A stretch of 64,000 bases of DNA, taken from NCBI RefSeq assembly GCF_003344965.1, contig NZ_CP031194.1:1550001-1614000 (forward strand), given 5' to 3'. Position numbers and translations under genes: made by a program. Source of the stretch: Streptomyces paludis (GTDB lineage: Bacteria; Actinomycetota; Actinomycetes; Streptomycetales; Streptomycetaceae). How positions within the stretch are numbered: the stretch's first letter is position 1; each line of letters opens with the position of its first letter. Of the stretch, positions 17,797 to 27,472 are shown piece by piece. The notes below the pieces were generated by a model. It saw only the letters and a list, made by a program, of their open reading frames with translations. It made no database searches and was not told the origin of the DNA.

Positions 17797-17857
17797 ATCC
17801 GTCGCCCAGTACGGAGCACGATGCCCCATATGATCGTGTTTCATGGGAGATGTTCAG

Positions 17858-19672
17858 GTGCCTGCCGACCGACCGAGCCGGGGTCCCGCCCCGGTACAGG
17901 CCAGCGTTCCCGCCCGGGGTCCCGCCCCGGGCGGCAGCACGGTCCGTTCGCGGCGCTGCGCGGCGTTCGCCGTCTGGTATCTGCGCGCCGTCGCGTTCCT
18001 GAACTTCCTGGGCGCCGTCTGGGTCTCCTTCGGCCAGGACGTACGGCGGCACAACGTCAACAACTTCTTCACCCCGTACCTGCTCACGGCGGGCTTCGCG
18101 TCGGGCGCCTTCACGCTCTTCCTGGCGATCACCATGCGGCGCCGCAAGCGCGCGGCGTGGATCCTCAACATGGTCATGTCGGGGCTCTTCCTGCTGCTGC
18201 TCTGTCTGGTGATGCTCCTTCCGGAGATCCGGCACTATCCGCAGAACTGGGTCTCGTTCGCGCTGACGGCCGCCTTCGTGGCCGCGCTGGCGGCGGGCCG
18301 CCGGGAGTTCTACGCGAAGGGCGACCGGTCGAATCCGAAGCTGGCCGCCGCCGTGGCCGCCGGCGGGCTGCTGGCCGCCTCGCTGCTGGCCGGGCTGCTC
18401 GTCACGGTCACCAACACCGGGCACGGCGCCACGACCTTCCTGGAGCGCTGGCAGTACGGCGCGCTGCGGCTGATCTGGCTGACCGACAGCGACCGGTTCC
18501 CGCACATCTCCACGCCGGGCTGGGCCAATGTCTCCATCAACGTGCTCTCCACCCTGCTGCTGCTCGCCGTGCTGTACGCGGCCTTCCGCTCGCGCCGGGC
18601 GGTCGATCCGCTGACCGAGGAGGACGAGTCGCGGCTGCGCGTCCTGCTCGACAAGTACGGCGAGCGCGACTCCCTCGGCTACTTCGCGCTGCGCCGCGAG
18701 AAGAGCGCCATGTGGTCGCCGAGCGGCAAGTCCGCCGTCACCTACCGGGTGGTCGGCGGGGTCTCGCTGGCGTCCGGCGATCCGATCGGTGATCCGGAGG
18801 CGTGGCCGGGCGCGATCGACGCCTGGCTGGCCGAGGCCCGGGAGCACGGCTGGACGCCGGCCGTGATGGGCGCGAGCGAGGAGGCCGGCACGGTCTACGC
18901 CCGGCACGGCCTGGACGCGCTGGAGCTGGGGGACGAGGCGATCGTGGAGACCGCCGAGTTCACCCTGGAGGGGCGGGCGATGCGGACCGTGCGCCAGGCG
19001 TACAACCGGGTCGCGCGGGCCGGCTACCAGGTCCGGGTCCGGCGCCACGAGGACATCCCCGCCGACGAGATGGCGGAGCTGCTGCGCCGCGCCGACGACT
19101 GGCGCGACGGCGCGACGGAGCGCGGCTTCTCGATGGCGCTCGGCCGGCTGGGCGATCCGGACGACGGCCGCTGCGTGATGCTCGAATGCCGGGAGAACGG
19201 CCCGGAGGGACCCGGCACGGGCGAGCTGAAGGCCGTACTGAGCTTTGTGCCGTGGGGGCCCGAGGGGCTCTCGCTGGACCTGATGCGCCGCGACCGGGAC
19301 AGCGAGAACGGCCTGATGGAGTTCATGGTCATCGAACTGCTCCAGCACGCGAAGGAGATCGGGATCACTCAGGTCTCGCTCAACTTCGCGATGTTCCGGT
19401 CCGTCTTCGAACGTGGCGCGAAACTGGGCGCGGGGCCGGTGCTCCGGCTGTGGCGTTCGCTGCTGAGCTTCTTCTCCCGCTGGTGGCAGATCGAGTCGCT
19501 CTACCGCGCCAACGCCAAGTACCGGCCGATCTGGGAGCCGCGGTTCATGCTGTTCGAGAAGAGTGCCGACCTGCTGCGCATCGGGGTCTCGGCGGGCCGC
19601 GCCGAGGGCTTCCTCGAAGCGCCGGGCCTGCCCCGGTGGCTGCACCGCCGACGGCTGGAGAGCCGCCGGTGA
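17858..19672 (+). CDS. MprF-like membrane protein with phosphatidylglycerol lysyltransferase C-terminal domain (DUF2156)
   Basis: The roughly 604-residue protein has six or seven N-terminal membrane helices (within residues 20-250). A soluble GNAT-fold LPG_synthase_C domain follows, with hallmarks such as YARHGLDALELGDEAIVE, RQAYNRV and LNFAMFRSVFERG. The family transfers an aminoacyl group from tRNA to phosphatidylglycerol, reducing surface charge and cationic-peptide sensitivity. No fused lysyl-tRNA synthetase is present, unlike mycobacterial LysX. GTG 17858 is preferred because GGGAGA lies 7 bases upstream; an in-frame ATG at 17843 lacks one. Its stop overlaps the next gene (GTGA), coupling them. 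Confidence 0.87.
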   Translation: MPADRPSRGPAPVQASVPARGPAPGGSTVRSRRCAAFAVWYLRAVAFLNFLGAVWVSFGQDVRRHNVNNFFTPYLLTAGFASGAFTLFLAITMRRRKRAAWILNMVMSGLFLLLLCLVMLLPEIRHYPQNWVSFALTAAFVAALAAGRREFYAKGDRSNPKLAAAVAAGGLLAASLLAGLLVTVTNTGHGATTFLERWQYGALRLIWLTDSDRFPHISTPGWANVSINVLSTLLLLAVLYAAFRSRRAVDPLTEEDESRLRVLLDKYGERDSLGYFALRREKSAMWSPSGKSAVTYRVVGGVSLASGDPIGDPEAWPGAIDAWLAEAREHGWTPAVMGASEEAGTVYARHGLDALELGDEAIVETAEFTLEGRAMRTVRQAYNRVARAGYQVRVRRHEDIPADEMAELLRRADDWRDGATERGFSMALGRLGDPDDGRCVMLECRENGPEGPGTGELKAVLSFVPWGPEGLSLDLMRRDRDSENGLMEFMVIELLQHAKEIGITQVSLNFAMFRSVFERGAKLGAGPVLRLWRSLLSFFSRWWQIESLYRANAKYRPIWEPRFMLFEKSADLLRIGVSAGRAEGFLEAPGLPRWLHRRRLESRR

Positions 19673-20367
19673 ACGCTGCGCGACCGCGTGAGATCGCGCG
19701 CCGCGAATGGGGGCCGATGCTCAGGGCCGTACGGGCGGCGCTGTCCGAGCGAGGGGCGCGGGCCCTTCCGATAACGCTCACGGCGGTGTTCCTGACGGCT
19801 CTGCTCCAGTACGCGCAGAACCAGCCGTGGGGCTACCGGGCGGTGATGGACCTCGGCGCGGTACGGGCCGAGGACCCGCTCGTGGCGGCCCTGCTGCGGA
19901 CGCCCCTGTCGCTGTGCGTACCGGCGCTCGATCTGCCGGTGTGGGGCGCGCTGGGGCAGATCCTGGTGGTGTTCGGGCTGGCGGAGATATGTCTGGGCCG
20001 GTGGCGGACGCTGCTGGTCGCGTACGTGGCGACGCTGGCCGGGACGCTCTACGCGCGGGTGGGCATCGCGCTCGGCCCGAAGTCCTTCATCGGGCTGCCC
20101 GCCTCGGACGCCGTGATCGTGGACACCGGCCCCTCGGCGGCGGTCGTGGGCCTCGGTGTCTTCCTGTGCTGGCGCTACCGCGCGTGGTGGACGGGCGGGG
20201 TGCTGGTGGCCGCGCTGGTCGTCGAGTGCGTCGTCAAGGACAACCTGGCGGGCCGGGAGCATCTGGCGGCGGTCGCGGCGGTGGCCGTGATCTGCGCCGT
20301 CCTCTCCCGCCGCCGGCGCGGCGGCGGCGGTCACTCGCCGTCGGGCGTGCCGCCGATCCAGTCCTGA
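19669..20367 (+). CDS. Rhomboid-like membrane protein
   Basis: The 232-residue protein has about six membrane helices. DTGPSAAVVG places S156 in a rhomboid GxS motif, and REHLAAVAAV supplies H198 in a later helix, the arrangement of the Ser-His dyad of rhomboid intramembrane proteases. It is therefore a candidate active protease of the Rhomboid-like (Rhomboid_2) type rather than a dead homologue. GTG 19669 overlaps the preceding stop. Its 3' end overlaps the convergent gene by 37 bp. A substrate near or including the MprF-like protein is possible but unproven. Confidence 0.75.
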   Translation: MNAARPREIARREWGPMLRAVRAALSERGARALPITLTAVFLTALLQYAQNQPWGYRAVMDLGAVRAEDPLVAALLRTPLSLCVPALDLPVWGALGQILVVFGLAEICLGRWRTLLVAYVATLAGTLYARVGIALGPKSFIGLPASDAVIVDTGPSAAVVGLGVFLCWRYRAWWTGGVLVAALVVECVVKDNLAGREHLAAVAAVAVICAVLSRRRRGGGGHSPSGVPPIQS

Positions 20368-21071
20368 ATCCTGCGGCGGGGCCCGGCCCAGCGCCTGTCC
20401 CGCCGGTACACCCGCAGGGCCGCCCTGGCCCGCGCCCTGGGGCGGCGGCGGTAGAGATGACGGGCGTACGGGGACGACGGCCTGGCCAGCCGGATCGCGC
20501 CGACGAGCGCGACGAAGGGCACCAGGGTGCCGACCAGCGCCATCCGCAGCTTGCCCTTGAGCAGGGTGATGAGCACGAACACGAAGTTGACCAGCAGCGT
20601 CACGACGGCCGAGACCCGGCCCTGCTGCTCCTCCTGCGAGAGCGACCCTACGTCCAGCGGCGAGAAGCCGCTGAGCACGAGCAGCGCCAGCGCGGCGGCC
20701 AGGATGACGGCCTCCACGCTCTGCCGGCCCTGCTCGGTCCAGTAGACGTCGCTGAGGTGGAGGATCAGCGCGAACTCGTCCAGCACGAGCCCGGCGCCGA
20801 TTCCGAAGATCACCGCGCAGACGGCGGCCCCGACGCCGTGCCGGCCGCTGCCCACGGCGCCGAACCCGCCGATCACGGTGAGGATCACCCCGGGCACCAC
20901 ATGGTGGATATGCACCCCGCCCGGCGCGATGTCGCGGAACGGCCCCTTCCCGGCGCGGATGAGCCGGGTGACCGTACGGGTCAGCAGGAAGGTCAGGACG
21001 AAGGAGGCGAGGGCGAGCAGGGTGGGGAGCTTGCCCGGTCCGACGATGTTCTGGTGAAACCAGTGGCCCAT
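20331..21071 (-). CDS. Conserved integral membrane protein
   Basis: The 246-residue protein has about six predicted membrane helices, a His-containing stretch after helix 1 (GGVHIHHVVPG) and an acidic pair in DEFALILHL. The cytoplasmic C-terminus is strongly basic (RRRPRARARAAL...RRDRRWAG). I recognise it only as a membrane protein common in Streptomyces; function is unknown. The start at 21071 has no strong ribosome site. The 3' end overlaps the rhomboid-like gene on the other strand. Confidence 0.75.
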   Translation of the reverse strand: MGHWFHQNIVGPGKLPTLLALASFVLTFLLTRTVTRLIRAGKGPFRDIAPGGVHIHHVVPGVILTVIGGFGAVGSGRHGVGAAVCAVIFGIGAGLVLDEFALILHLSDVYWTEQGRQSVEAVILAAALALLVLSGFSPLDVGSLSQEEQQGRVSAVVTLLVNFVFVLITLLKGKLRMALVGTLVPFVALVGAIRLARPSSPYARHLYRRRPRARARAALRVYRRDRRWAGPRRRIQDWIGGTPDGE

Positions 21072-21194
21072 GCGGTCTGCTTCCGAGCGGCGGAATGCGT
21101 GCGATGCCAGATATCCGCCAATTTAGCGCCGCAGCCCCGCTCCTGGGTGCGTCCCGGTCCGGGCGCCGGGCGCCGCTCGTCGTAGGCTCGCGCG

Positions 21195-21968
21195 ATGAGC
21201 ACCATCGACGGCCCGCGCTTCGCGTTCGGCACCCTCACCGTGCTGCCCGTCCGGGTGACGCGCTGGGACCGTACCGCCGCCCGCGCCGGAATGCTGTGGG
21301 CGCCGGCCGCCGGGCTGGTCGTGGGCGGTGCGGCGGCGGTCGTCGGCGGGCTGTTCCTGCTCGCGGGCGCGGCCCCGCTCCTCGCGGCCGTCGCCGCCGT
21401 CGCCGTGCCCGCCGTCCTCACCCGCGGACTGCACCTCGACGGGCTCGCCGACACGGCGGACGGCCTGGGCAGCGGCCGGCCGGCCGAGGACGCGCTGCGG
21501 ATCATGAAGCGGTCGGACATCGGGCCGTTCGGGGTGGTCACCCTGCTGCTGGTGCTGCTCGGCCAGACCGCCGCGGTGGCCGCGCTGTACGAGACGGGCT
21601 GGGCGCGCGGCACGGCCGCCGTCGTCCTGTCCGGGGTCACCGCCCGGATCGCGCTCACCCTGGCCTGCCGTACGGGCGTCCCGCCGGCCCGGCCCGACGG
21701 TCTGGGCGCCGCGGTGGCCGGCACCGTGTCCGTACGGGCCGCGGCGCTCGTCGCGGTGCTCGCCTGCGCGGCCGGCGCGGCGGCCGGGGCGCCCTTCGGC
21801 CCGGCCGGCGCGGTCCACCACGCGCTGGCCGTCCTCGCCGCGCTGGTCTGCGCGCACGCGCTGCTGCGGCACTGCGTGCGCCGCTTCGGCGGGGTCACCG
21901 GCGATGTCTTCGGCGCGCTCGCGGAGACCGCGGCGACCGCCGTCGTGGTCGTGCTCACATTTGGCTGA
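21195..21968 (+). CDS. cobS: CobS adenosylcobinamide-GDP ribazoletransferase
   Basis: The 257-residue polytopic enzyme joins alpha-ribazole to adenosylcobinamide-GDP, the last step of the nucleotide-loop pathway served also by cobU and cobT here. The signature RGLHLDGLADTADGLG is followed by ALRIMKRSDIGPFG, the metal and substrate motifs of the family. The rest is hydrophobic and Ala-rich, with several membrane helices. The ATG at 21195 is divergent from the membrane gene at 21071, with a shared 123-bp promoter region. Confidence 0.95.
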   Translation: MSTIDGPRFAFGTLTVLPVRVTRWDRTAARAGMLWAPAAGLVVGGAAAVVGGLFLLAGAAPLLAAVAAVAVPAVLTRGLHLDGLADTADGLGSGRPAEDALRIMKRSDIGPFGVVTLLLVLLGQTAAVAALYETGWARGTAAVVLSGVTARIALTLACRTGVPPARPDGLGAAVAGTVSVRAAALVAVLACAAGAAAGAPFGPAGAVHHALAVLAALVCAHALLRHCVRRFGGVTGDVFGALAETAATAVVVVLTFG

Positions 21969-22188
21969 CAAGATCATCAGCGGGTGAGGCGGCACGGGGC
22001 GCGCAAACACGGAAAAGGCGCCCACCGAACCGTGAACCGCCGCCCCGGTGAGCGACGTATATCACTCAGCGTAGGCTCGATCCCGCCACGGACCGCGTCT
22101 GTGGCCGTCCGGTCGTTACGATGCGGCGGGCTCGGTCGGCCCACCCCTCGACCGCCAAAGAACTCTACGGAAGCGAGATTTCACCACC

Positions 22189-23706
22189 GTGACTGCTCTC
22201 ACTCTCAGCACCTCCAGCGCGGCGACGCTGCGCGCCGACGCGATCGTCGTCGGCGTCGCGAAGGGCACCAAGGGGCCGGTGGCGGCACCGGGCTCCGAGG
22301 CCGTGGACCAGGCGTTCGACGGCAAGCTCGCCACCGTCCTGGAGACCCTCGGCGCCTCCGGGGCCGAGGGCGAGGTGACGAAGCTGCCCTCCCCGGCCGG
22401 GCTCAAGGCCCCGGTCGTCCTCGCGGTCGGGCTCGGTTCCGTACCGGACAAGGACGAGACGTACGGCGCCGAGACGCTGCGCCGCGCCGCCGGGTCCGCC
22501 GCGCGCGCCCTCTCGGGCGTGAAGAAGGCCGCGTTCGCGCTGCCCGTCGAGGCGACCGTGGACGTCGAGGCGATCGCCGAGGGCGCCCTCCTCGGCGCGT
22601 ACGCCTTCACGGCGTACCAGGGCGGCGGCAAGAAGGCGAAGAAGGGCGAGGGCCCCAAGCAGCCCCTCGCCGAGGTCGCCCTGCTCGGCGCCAAGCCGCG
22701 CGACAAGGCCCACAAGGCCGCGGCCGACCGCGCGATCGCGCTGGCCGAGGAGGTCAACCGCGCCCGTGACCTCGTCAACACCCCGCCGAACGACCTCAAC
22801 CCCGAGTCCTTCGCCGCCGTGGCCACCGCCGCCGGCAAGGAGAACGGCATCAAGGTGCAGGTCCTCGACGAGAAGGCGCTCGCCAAGGGCGGCTACGGCG
22901 GCATCCTCGGCGTCGGCCAGGGCTCGGAGAACCCGCCGCGCCTGGTCAAGCTCGCCTACACGCACCCGGACGCGGTCAAGACCCTCGCCCTGGTCGGCAA
23001 GGGCATCACCTACGACTCGGGCGGCATCTCGCTGAAGCCCGCCGGTCACAACGAGACCATGAAGTGCGACATGGCCGGCGCCGCCGCGGTGTTCGCCGCG
23101 GTCGTGACCGCCGCCCGGCTCGGCCTGCGCGTCAACGTCACCGGCTGGCTCGCCCTCGCCGAGAACATGCCGTCGGGCTCCGCCACCCGCCCGGGTGACG
23201 TCCTGCACATGTACAGCGGCAAGACCGTCGAGGTCCTCAACACCGACGCCGAGGGCCGCCTCGTCCTCGCCGACGCCCTCACCCGCGCCTCGGAGGAGGC
23301 CCCGGACGCGATCGTCGACGTGGCCACCCTCACCGGCGCGATGGTGCTGGCGCTGGGCAACCGTACGTTCGGCATCATGGCGAACGACGACGCGTTCCGT
23401 ACCTCCCTGCACGAGATCGCGGAGGAGGCGGGCGAGGCGTCCTGGCCGATGCCCCTCCCCTCCGACCTGCGCAAGGGCATGGACTCCCCGACGGCCGACC
23501 TGGCCAACATGGGCGAGCGGATGGGCGGCGGCCTGGTCGCCGGCCTCTTCCTGAAGGAGTTCGTCGGCGAGGGCATCACCTGGGCCCACCTCGACATCGC
23601 GGGCCCGGCCTTCCACGAGGGCGCGCCGTACGGCTACACCCCGAAGGGCGGCACGGGCTCGTCGATCCGGACGCTGGTAAAGCTCGCGGAGCGTTTCGCG
23701 GCGTAG
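22189..23706 (+). CDS. pepA: Leucyl aminopeptidase PepA (M17)
   Basis: The 505-residue cytosolic peptidase has an N-terminal regulatory domain and a C-terminal catalytic domain. The catalytic set includes K271 (GKGITYDSGG), D276, and the signature NTDAEGRL (351-358) with R357. It acts as a hexamer with two metal ions, trimming N-terminal residues from peptides. Start is GTG 22189. In other bacteria PepA also binds DNA; nothing here tests this. The 3' flank carries the first copy of a duplicated intergenic element. Confidence 0.95.
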   Translation: MTALTLSTSSAATLRADAIVVGVAKGTKGPVAAPGSEAVDQAFDGKLATVLETLGASGAEGEVTKLPSPAGLKAPVVLAVGLGSVPDKDETYGAETLRRAAGSAARALSGVKKAAFALPVEATVDVEAIAEGALLGAYAFTAYQGGGKKAKKGEGPKQPLAEVALLGAKPRDKAHKAAADRAIALAEEVNRARDLVNTPPNDLNPESFAAVATAAGKENGIKVQVLDEKALAKGGYGGILGVGQGSENPPRLVKLAYTHPDAVKTLALVGKGITYDSGGISLKPAGHNETMKCDMAGAAAVFAAVVTAARLGLRVNVTGWLALAENMPSGSATRPGDVLHMYSGKTVEVLNTDAEGRLVLADALTRASEEAPDAIVDVATLTGAMVLALGNRTFGIMANDDAFRTSLHEIAEEAGEASWPMPLPSDLRKGMDSPTADLANMGERMGGGLVAGLFLKEFVGEGITWAHLDIAGPAFHEGAPYGYTPKGGTGSSIRTLVKLAERFAA

Positions 23707-23735
23707 CCGGGGCCGTCCCGGGCGCGGGCGCGTCT

Positions 23736-23897
23736 GTCCCGTGCCGGGGGCCGGGGCACTCCGGAGGCGCATCCCCGGATGCATGATTTACGCCGCGTGC
23801 GGCATATCGGCCGACTGCACGCGCATACAGCGGCACAAATCACGCTCTACATCCGGGGACGTCACCTCCTGCGACCCCGGCCCCCTCCCGCCGGTGG
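23736..23897. repeat. Duplicated intergenic element, copy A
   Basis: About 160 bp, nearly identical to the reverse complement of 34220-34412. Shared blocks include the CCGGGGCACTCCGGAGGCGC region, GCGTGCGGCATATCGGCCGA, and a block running from CAGCGGCACAAATCACGCTC through CACCTCCTGCGACC to the CCGCCGGTGG end. It lies between pepA and lpdA in a 399-bp gap. No reading frame is kept between copies. The remainder of the gap (23898-24105) contains only GC-rich sequence and the likely lpdA promoter. Confidence 0.8.
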
Positions 23898-24105
23898 TCA
23901 CGGCCTTGCCCGGGGTGGTGCGGATGAGGGGCGGCCGGGGCGTTGTGCCCCTGGACACCCCCGACCCCGTCCCACCCCGGCGCGTGCAAAGATGGGTAAC
24001 CGGCAGGACAGGGCCCCCACCACAGGGCCGAAGACATAGCGGCCGAAGACAAGCCGCCGCCCGGTCAGCGGACCGCGCCCGGCGCACATGCATGGAGGAC
24101 GTGAC

Positions 24106-25494
24106 GTGGCGAACGACGCCAGCACCGTTTTCGACCTAGTGATCCTCGGCGGCGGTAGCGGCGGTTACGCCGCGGCGCTGCGCGGAGCGCAGCTGGGCCT
24201 GGACGTCGCACTGATCGAGAAGAACAAGCTGGGCGGCACCTGCCTGCACAACGGCTGCATCCCCACCAAGGCCCTGCTGCACGCGGGCGAGGTCGCCGAC
24301 CAGGCGCGCGAGAGCGCGCAGTTCGGTGTCAAGGCCACGTTCGAGGGCATCGACATCGCGGGTGTGCACAAGTACAAGGACGAGGTCGTCTCGGGCCTGT
24401 ACAAGGGCCTCCAAGGGCTCGTCGCCTCGCGCAAGGTGACGTACATCGAGGGCGAGGGCCGGCTGTCGTCGCCGACGTCCGTGGATGTGAACGGGCAGCG
24501 GGTCCAGGGCCGTCATGTCCTCCTCGCGACCGGTTCCGTACCGAAGTCGCTGCCGGGTCTGGTGATCGACGGCGACCGGATCATCTCGTCCGACCACGCG
24601 CTGACGCTGAACCGCGTCCCGGAGTCCGCGATCATCCTGGGCGGCGGCGTCATCGGCGTCGAGTTCGCCTCGGCGTGGAAGTCCTTCGGTACGGACGTGA
24701 CGATCGTCGAGGGTCTCAAGCACCTCGCGCCGCTGGAGGACGAGAACAGCTCCAAGCTGCTGGAGCGCGCCTTCCGCAAGCGCGGTATCAAGTTCAACCT
24801 CGGCACGTTCTTCGACAAGGCCGAGTACACGGAGACCGGCGTCCGCGTGACGCTGGCCGACGGCAAGACCTTCGAGGCGGAGGTGCTGCTGGTCGCGATC
24901 GGCCGCGGCCCGGTCTCGCAGGGGCTCGGTTACGAGGAGCAGGGTGTCGCGCTCGACCGCGGTTATGTGGTCGTCGACGAGTACATGCGGACGAACGTGG
25001 AGACGATCTCCGCCGTCGGTGACCTCGTCCCGACCCTCCAGCTCGCGCATGTCGGCTTCGCCGAGGGCATCCTCGTCGCCGAGCGGCTGGCCGGTCTGAA
25101 GACCGTGCCGATCGACTACGACGGCGTGCCCCGGGTGACGTACTGCCACCCCGAGGTCGCCTCCGTCGGTATCACCGAGGCGAAGGCCAAGGAGATCTAC
25201 GGCGCGGACAAGGTCGTCGCCCTCAAGTACAACCTCGCGGGCAACGGCAAGAGCAAGATCCTCAAGACCGCCGGCGAGATCAAGCTCGTCCAGGTGAAGG
25301 ACGGCGCCGTGGTCGGCGTCCACATGGTCGGTGACCGTATGGGCGAGCAGGTCGGCGAAGCACAGCTGATCTACAACTGGGAGGCTCTGCCGGCCGAGGT
25401 CGCGCAGCTCATCCACGCCCACCCGACCCAGAACGAGGCGCTCGGCGAGGCCCACCTGGCCCTGGCCGGCAAGCCCCTCCACTCCCACGACTGA
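24106..25494 (+). CDS. lpdA: Dihydrolipoamide dehydrogenase (E3)
   Basis: The 462-residue FAD-dependent disulfide reductase reoxidises lipoyl groups of the pyruvate and 2-oxoglutarate dehydrogenase complexes. It has an N-terminal FAD motif LVILGGGSGG, the redox pair C46/C51 (GGTCLHNGCIPTK), an NAD motif IILGGGVIGVEFAS and the C-terminal interface His in IHAHPTQNE. GTG 24106 was chosen over ATG 24088 because GGAGG lies 7 bases upstream. sucB follows 57 bp later in the same direction, as in other streptomycetes. Confidence 0.96.
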   Translation: MANDASTVFDLVILGGGSGGYAAALRGAQLGLDVALIEKNKLGGTCLHNGCIPTKALLHAGEVADQARESAQFGVKATFEGIDIAGVHKYKDEVVSGLYKGLQGLVASRKVTYIEGEGRLSSPTSVDVNGQRVQGRHVLLATGSVPKSLPGLVIDGDRIISSDHALTLNRVPESAIILGGGVIGVEFASAWKSFGTDVTIVEGLKHLAPLEDENSSKLLERAFRKRGIKFNLGTFFDKAEYTETGVRVTLADGKTFEAEVLLVAIGRGPVSQGLGYEEQGVALDRGYVVVDEYMRTNVETISAVGDLVPTLQLAHVGFAEGILVAERLAGLKTVPIDYDGVPRVTYCHPEVASVGITEAKAKEIYGADKVVALKYNLAGNGKSKILKTAGEIKLVQVKDGAVVGVHMVGDRMGEQVGEAQLIYNWEALPAEVAQLIHAHPTQNEALGEAHLALAGKPLHSHD

Positions 25495-25551
25495 TGCTTC
25501 AGTCCGGGCGCGACGACCACTTCCGCACATCTGTTAGGAGCAACTGAAACC

Positions 25552-27351
25552 ATGGCGGTTTCCGTAACCCTGCCGGCGCTCGGCGAGAGCGTCACCGAGG
25601 GCACTGTCACCCGCTGGCTGAAGGCCGAGGGCGAGCGCGTCGAGGCCGACGAGCCATTGCTGGAGGTCTCCACCGACAAGGTCGACACCGAGATCCCGGC
25701 GCCCGTCGCCGGTGTCCTGGCGTCCATCAAGGTGGCCGAGGACGAGACCGTCGAGGTCGGCGCCGAGCTGGCGATCATCGACGACGGTACGGGGGCCCCG
25801 GCCGCCGCGCCGGCTCCCGTCGCCGAGCCCACCCCTGCCCCGGCTCCGGCCCCGGCCCCGGTCGCCGAGGCCCCCGCGGCTCCGGCGCCCGTCGCCGAGC
25901 CCGCGCCCGCCGCCGCTGCCGCCGCTCCGGCGGGTGGCGCCTCCGGTACCGATGTCACGCTGCCCGCGCTGGGCGAGTCGGTCACCGAGGGCACCGTCAC
26001 CCGCTGGCTGAAGGAGGTCGGCGAGGAGGTCGCGGAGGACGAGCCGCTGCTTGAGGTCTCCACCGACAAGGTCGACACCGAGATCCCCGCCCCGGTCGCC
26101 GGTGTGCTGCTGGAGATCGTGGTCGGCGAGGACGAGACCGCCGAGGTCGGCGCCAAGCTCGCCGTCATCGGCGCTCCGGGCGCGGCTCCGGCCGCTCCGG
26201 CCCCCGCCGCCCCGGCGGCTCCCGCGCCCGCCCCGGCTCCGGCCCCCGCGCCGGCCCCGGTGGCCCCCGCGCCCGCTCCGGCCCCGGTGGCCGCCGCTCC
26301 GGCGCCCGCGCCGGTGGCTCCGGCCGCGCCCGCCCCCGTACCGGCGCCCGCTCCGGCCGCTCCGGCTCCGGTCACCCCGGCGCCCGCGCCGGCCGCGACC
26401 GCCGGTGACGACGGCGCGTATGTCACGCCGCTGGTCCGGAAGCTCGCGTCGGAGAACGCGATCGACCTGAGCGCGGTCAAGGGCACCGGCGTCGGTGGCC
26501 GGATCCGCAAGCAGGACGTCATCGCCGCCGCGGAGGCCGCCAAGGCCGCCGCCGCCAAGGCGCAGGCCCCGGCCGCCGCGCCCGCTCCCGCCGCCGCGTC
26601 GAAGGCGCCGAAGCTGGAGGCGTCCCCGCTGCGCGGGCAGACCGTCAAGATGACCCGTATGCGCAAGGTCATCGGCGAGAACATGATGAAGGCGCTGCAC
26701 ACGCAGGCCCAGCTGACCTCCGTGGTCGAGGTGGACATCACCAAGCTGATGCGGCTGCGCGCGCAGGCGAAGGACTCCTTCGCCGCCCGTGAGGGCGTCA
26801 AGCTGTCCCCGATGCCGTTCTTCGTCAAGGCGGCGGCCCAGGCGCTGAAGGCCCACCCGGTCATCAACGCCCGGATCAACGAGGACGAGGGCACCATCAC
26901 GTACTTCGACTCGGAGAACATCGGCATCGCCGTGGACTCCGAGAAGGGTCTGATGACGCCGGTCATCAAGGGCGCGGGCGATCTGAACATCGCCGGTATC
27001 TCCAAGAAGACCGCCGAGCTGGCCGCCGCCGTCCGGGCGAGCAAGATCACCCCGGACGACCTGGCCGGCGCGACCTTCACCATCAGCAACACCGGTTCGC
27101 GCGGCGCGCTGTTCGACACGGTCATCGTGCCGCCGAACCAGGTCGCCATCCTGGGCATCGGTGCCACCGTCAAGCGTCCCGTGGTCATCAACCACCCGGA
27201 CCTCGGCGAGACCATCGCGGTGCGCGACATGACGTACCTGGCGCTCTCCTACGACCACCGTCTGGTGGACGGCGCCGACGCCGCCCGCTACCTGACCGCG
27301 GTCAAGGCGATCCTCGAAGCGGGCGAGTTCGAGGTCGAACTCGGCCTGTAG
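25552..27351 (+). CDS. sucB: 2-oxo acid dehydrogenase E2, dihydrolipoyl succinyltransferase (SucB)
   Basis: The 599-residue protein has two lipoyl domains with modified K43 and K173 (both in STDKVDTE). Each is followed by a long Ala/Pro linker, then a peripheral subunit-binding domain (about 290-330; [24 protein letters not shown]) and the acyltransferase core ending with the catalytic H569/D573 in [12 protein letters not shown]. It forms the core of a 2-oxo acid dehydrogenase complex. Annotation as succinyl- rather than acetyltransferase follows the usual actinobacterial naming; in actinobacteria this E2 may serve both pyruvate and 2-oxoglutarate complexes, consistent with aceE nearby. Confidence 0.93.
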   Translation: MAVSVTLPALGESVTEGTVTRWLKAEGERVEADEPLLEVSTDKVDTEIPAPVAGVLASIKVAEDETVEVGAELAIIDDGTGAPAAAPAPVAEPTPAPAPAPAPVAEAPAAPAPVAEPAPAAAAAAPAGGASGTDVTLPALGESVTEGTVTRWLKEVGEEVAEDEPLLEVSTDKVDTEIPAPVAGVLLEIVVGEDETAEVGAKLAVIGAPGAAPAAPAPAAPAAPAPAPAPAPAPAPVAPAPAPAPVAAAPAPAPVAPAAPAPVPAPAPAAPAPVTPAPAPAATAGDDGAYVTPLVRKLASENAIDLSAVKGTGVGGRIRKQDVIAAAEAAKAAAAKAQAPAAAPAPAAASKAPKLEASPLRGQTVKMTRMRKVIGENMMKALHTQAQLTSVVEVDITKLMRLRAQAKDSFAAREGVKLSPMPFFVKAAAQALKAHPVINARINEDEGTITYFDSENIGIAVDSEKGLMTPVIKGAGDLNIAGISKKTAELAAAVRASKITPDDLAGATFTISNTGSRGALFDTVIVPPNQVAILGIGATVKRPVVINHPDLGETIAVRDMTYLALSYDHRLVDGADAARYLTAVKAILEAGEFEVELGL

Positions 27352-27388
27352 GGCTGATCCACCACGCCCTAGGGGCGCTGTACGGCAA

Positions 27389-27428
27389 CGACGCCCCCGC
27401 CCGGAATCTCCTCCGGGCGGGGGCGTCG
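27389..27428 (+). terminator. Hairpin terminator after sucB
   Basis: A 17-bp perfect stem (27389-27405 with 27412-27428) has a 6-base loop, 37 bp downstream of the sucB stop and before the GntR gene. Confidence 0.85.
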
Positions 27429-27472
27429 CCGTATCGTTGTCCATCGACCGCTGATCCCCGAGGAGCCCCTTC

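Noticed and set aside
25371..27230. A 619-codon Ala/Ser/Gly-rich minus-strand frame across sucB
   Set aside because: It mirrors the Ala/Pro linkers of SucB read backwards; no ribosome site or domain.
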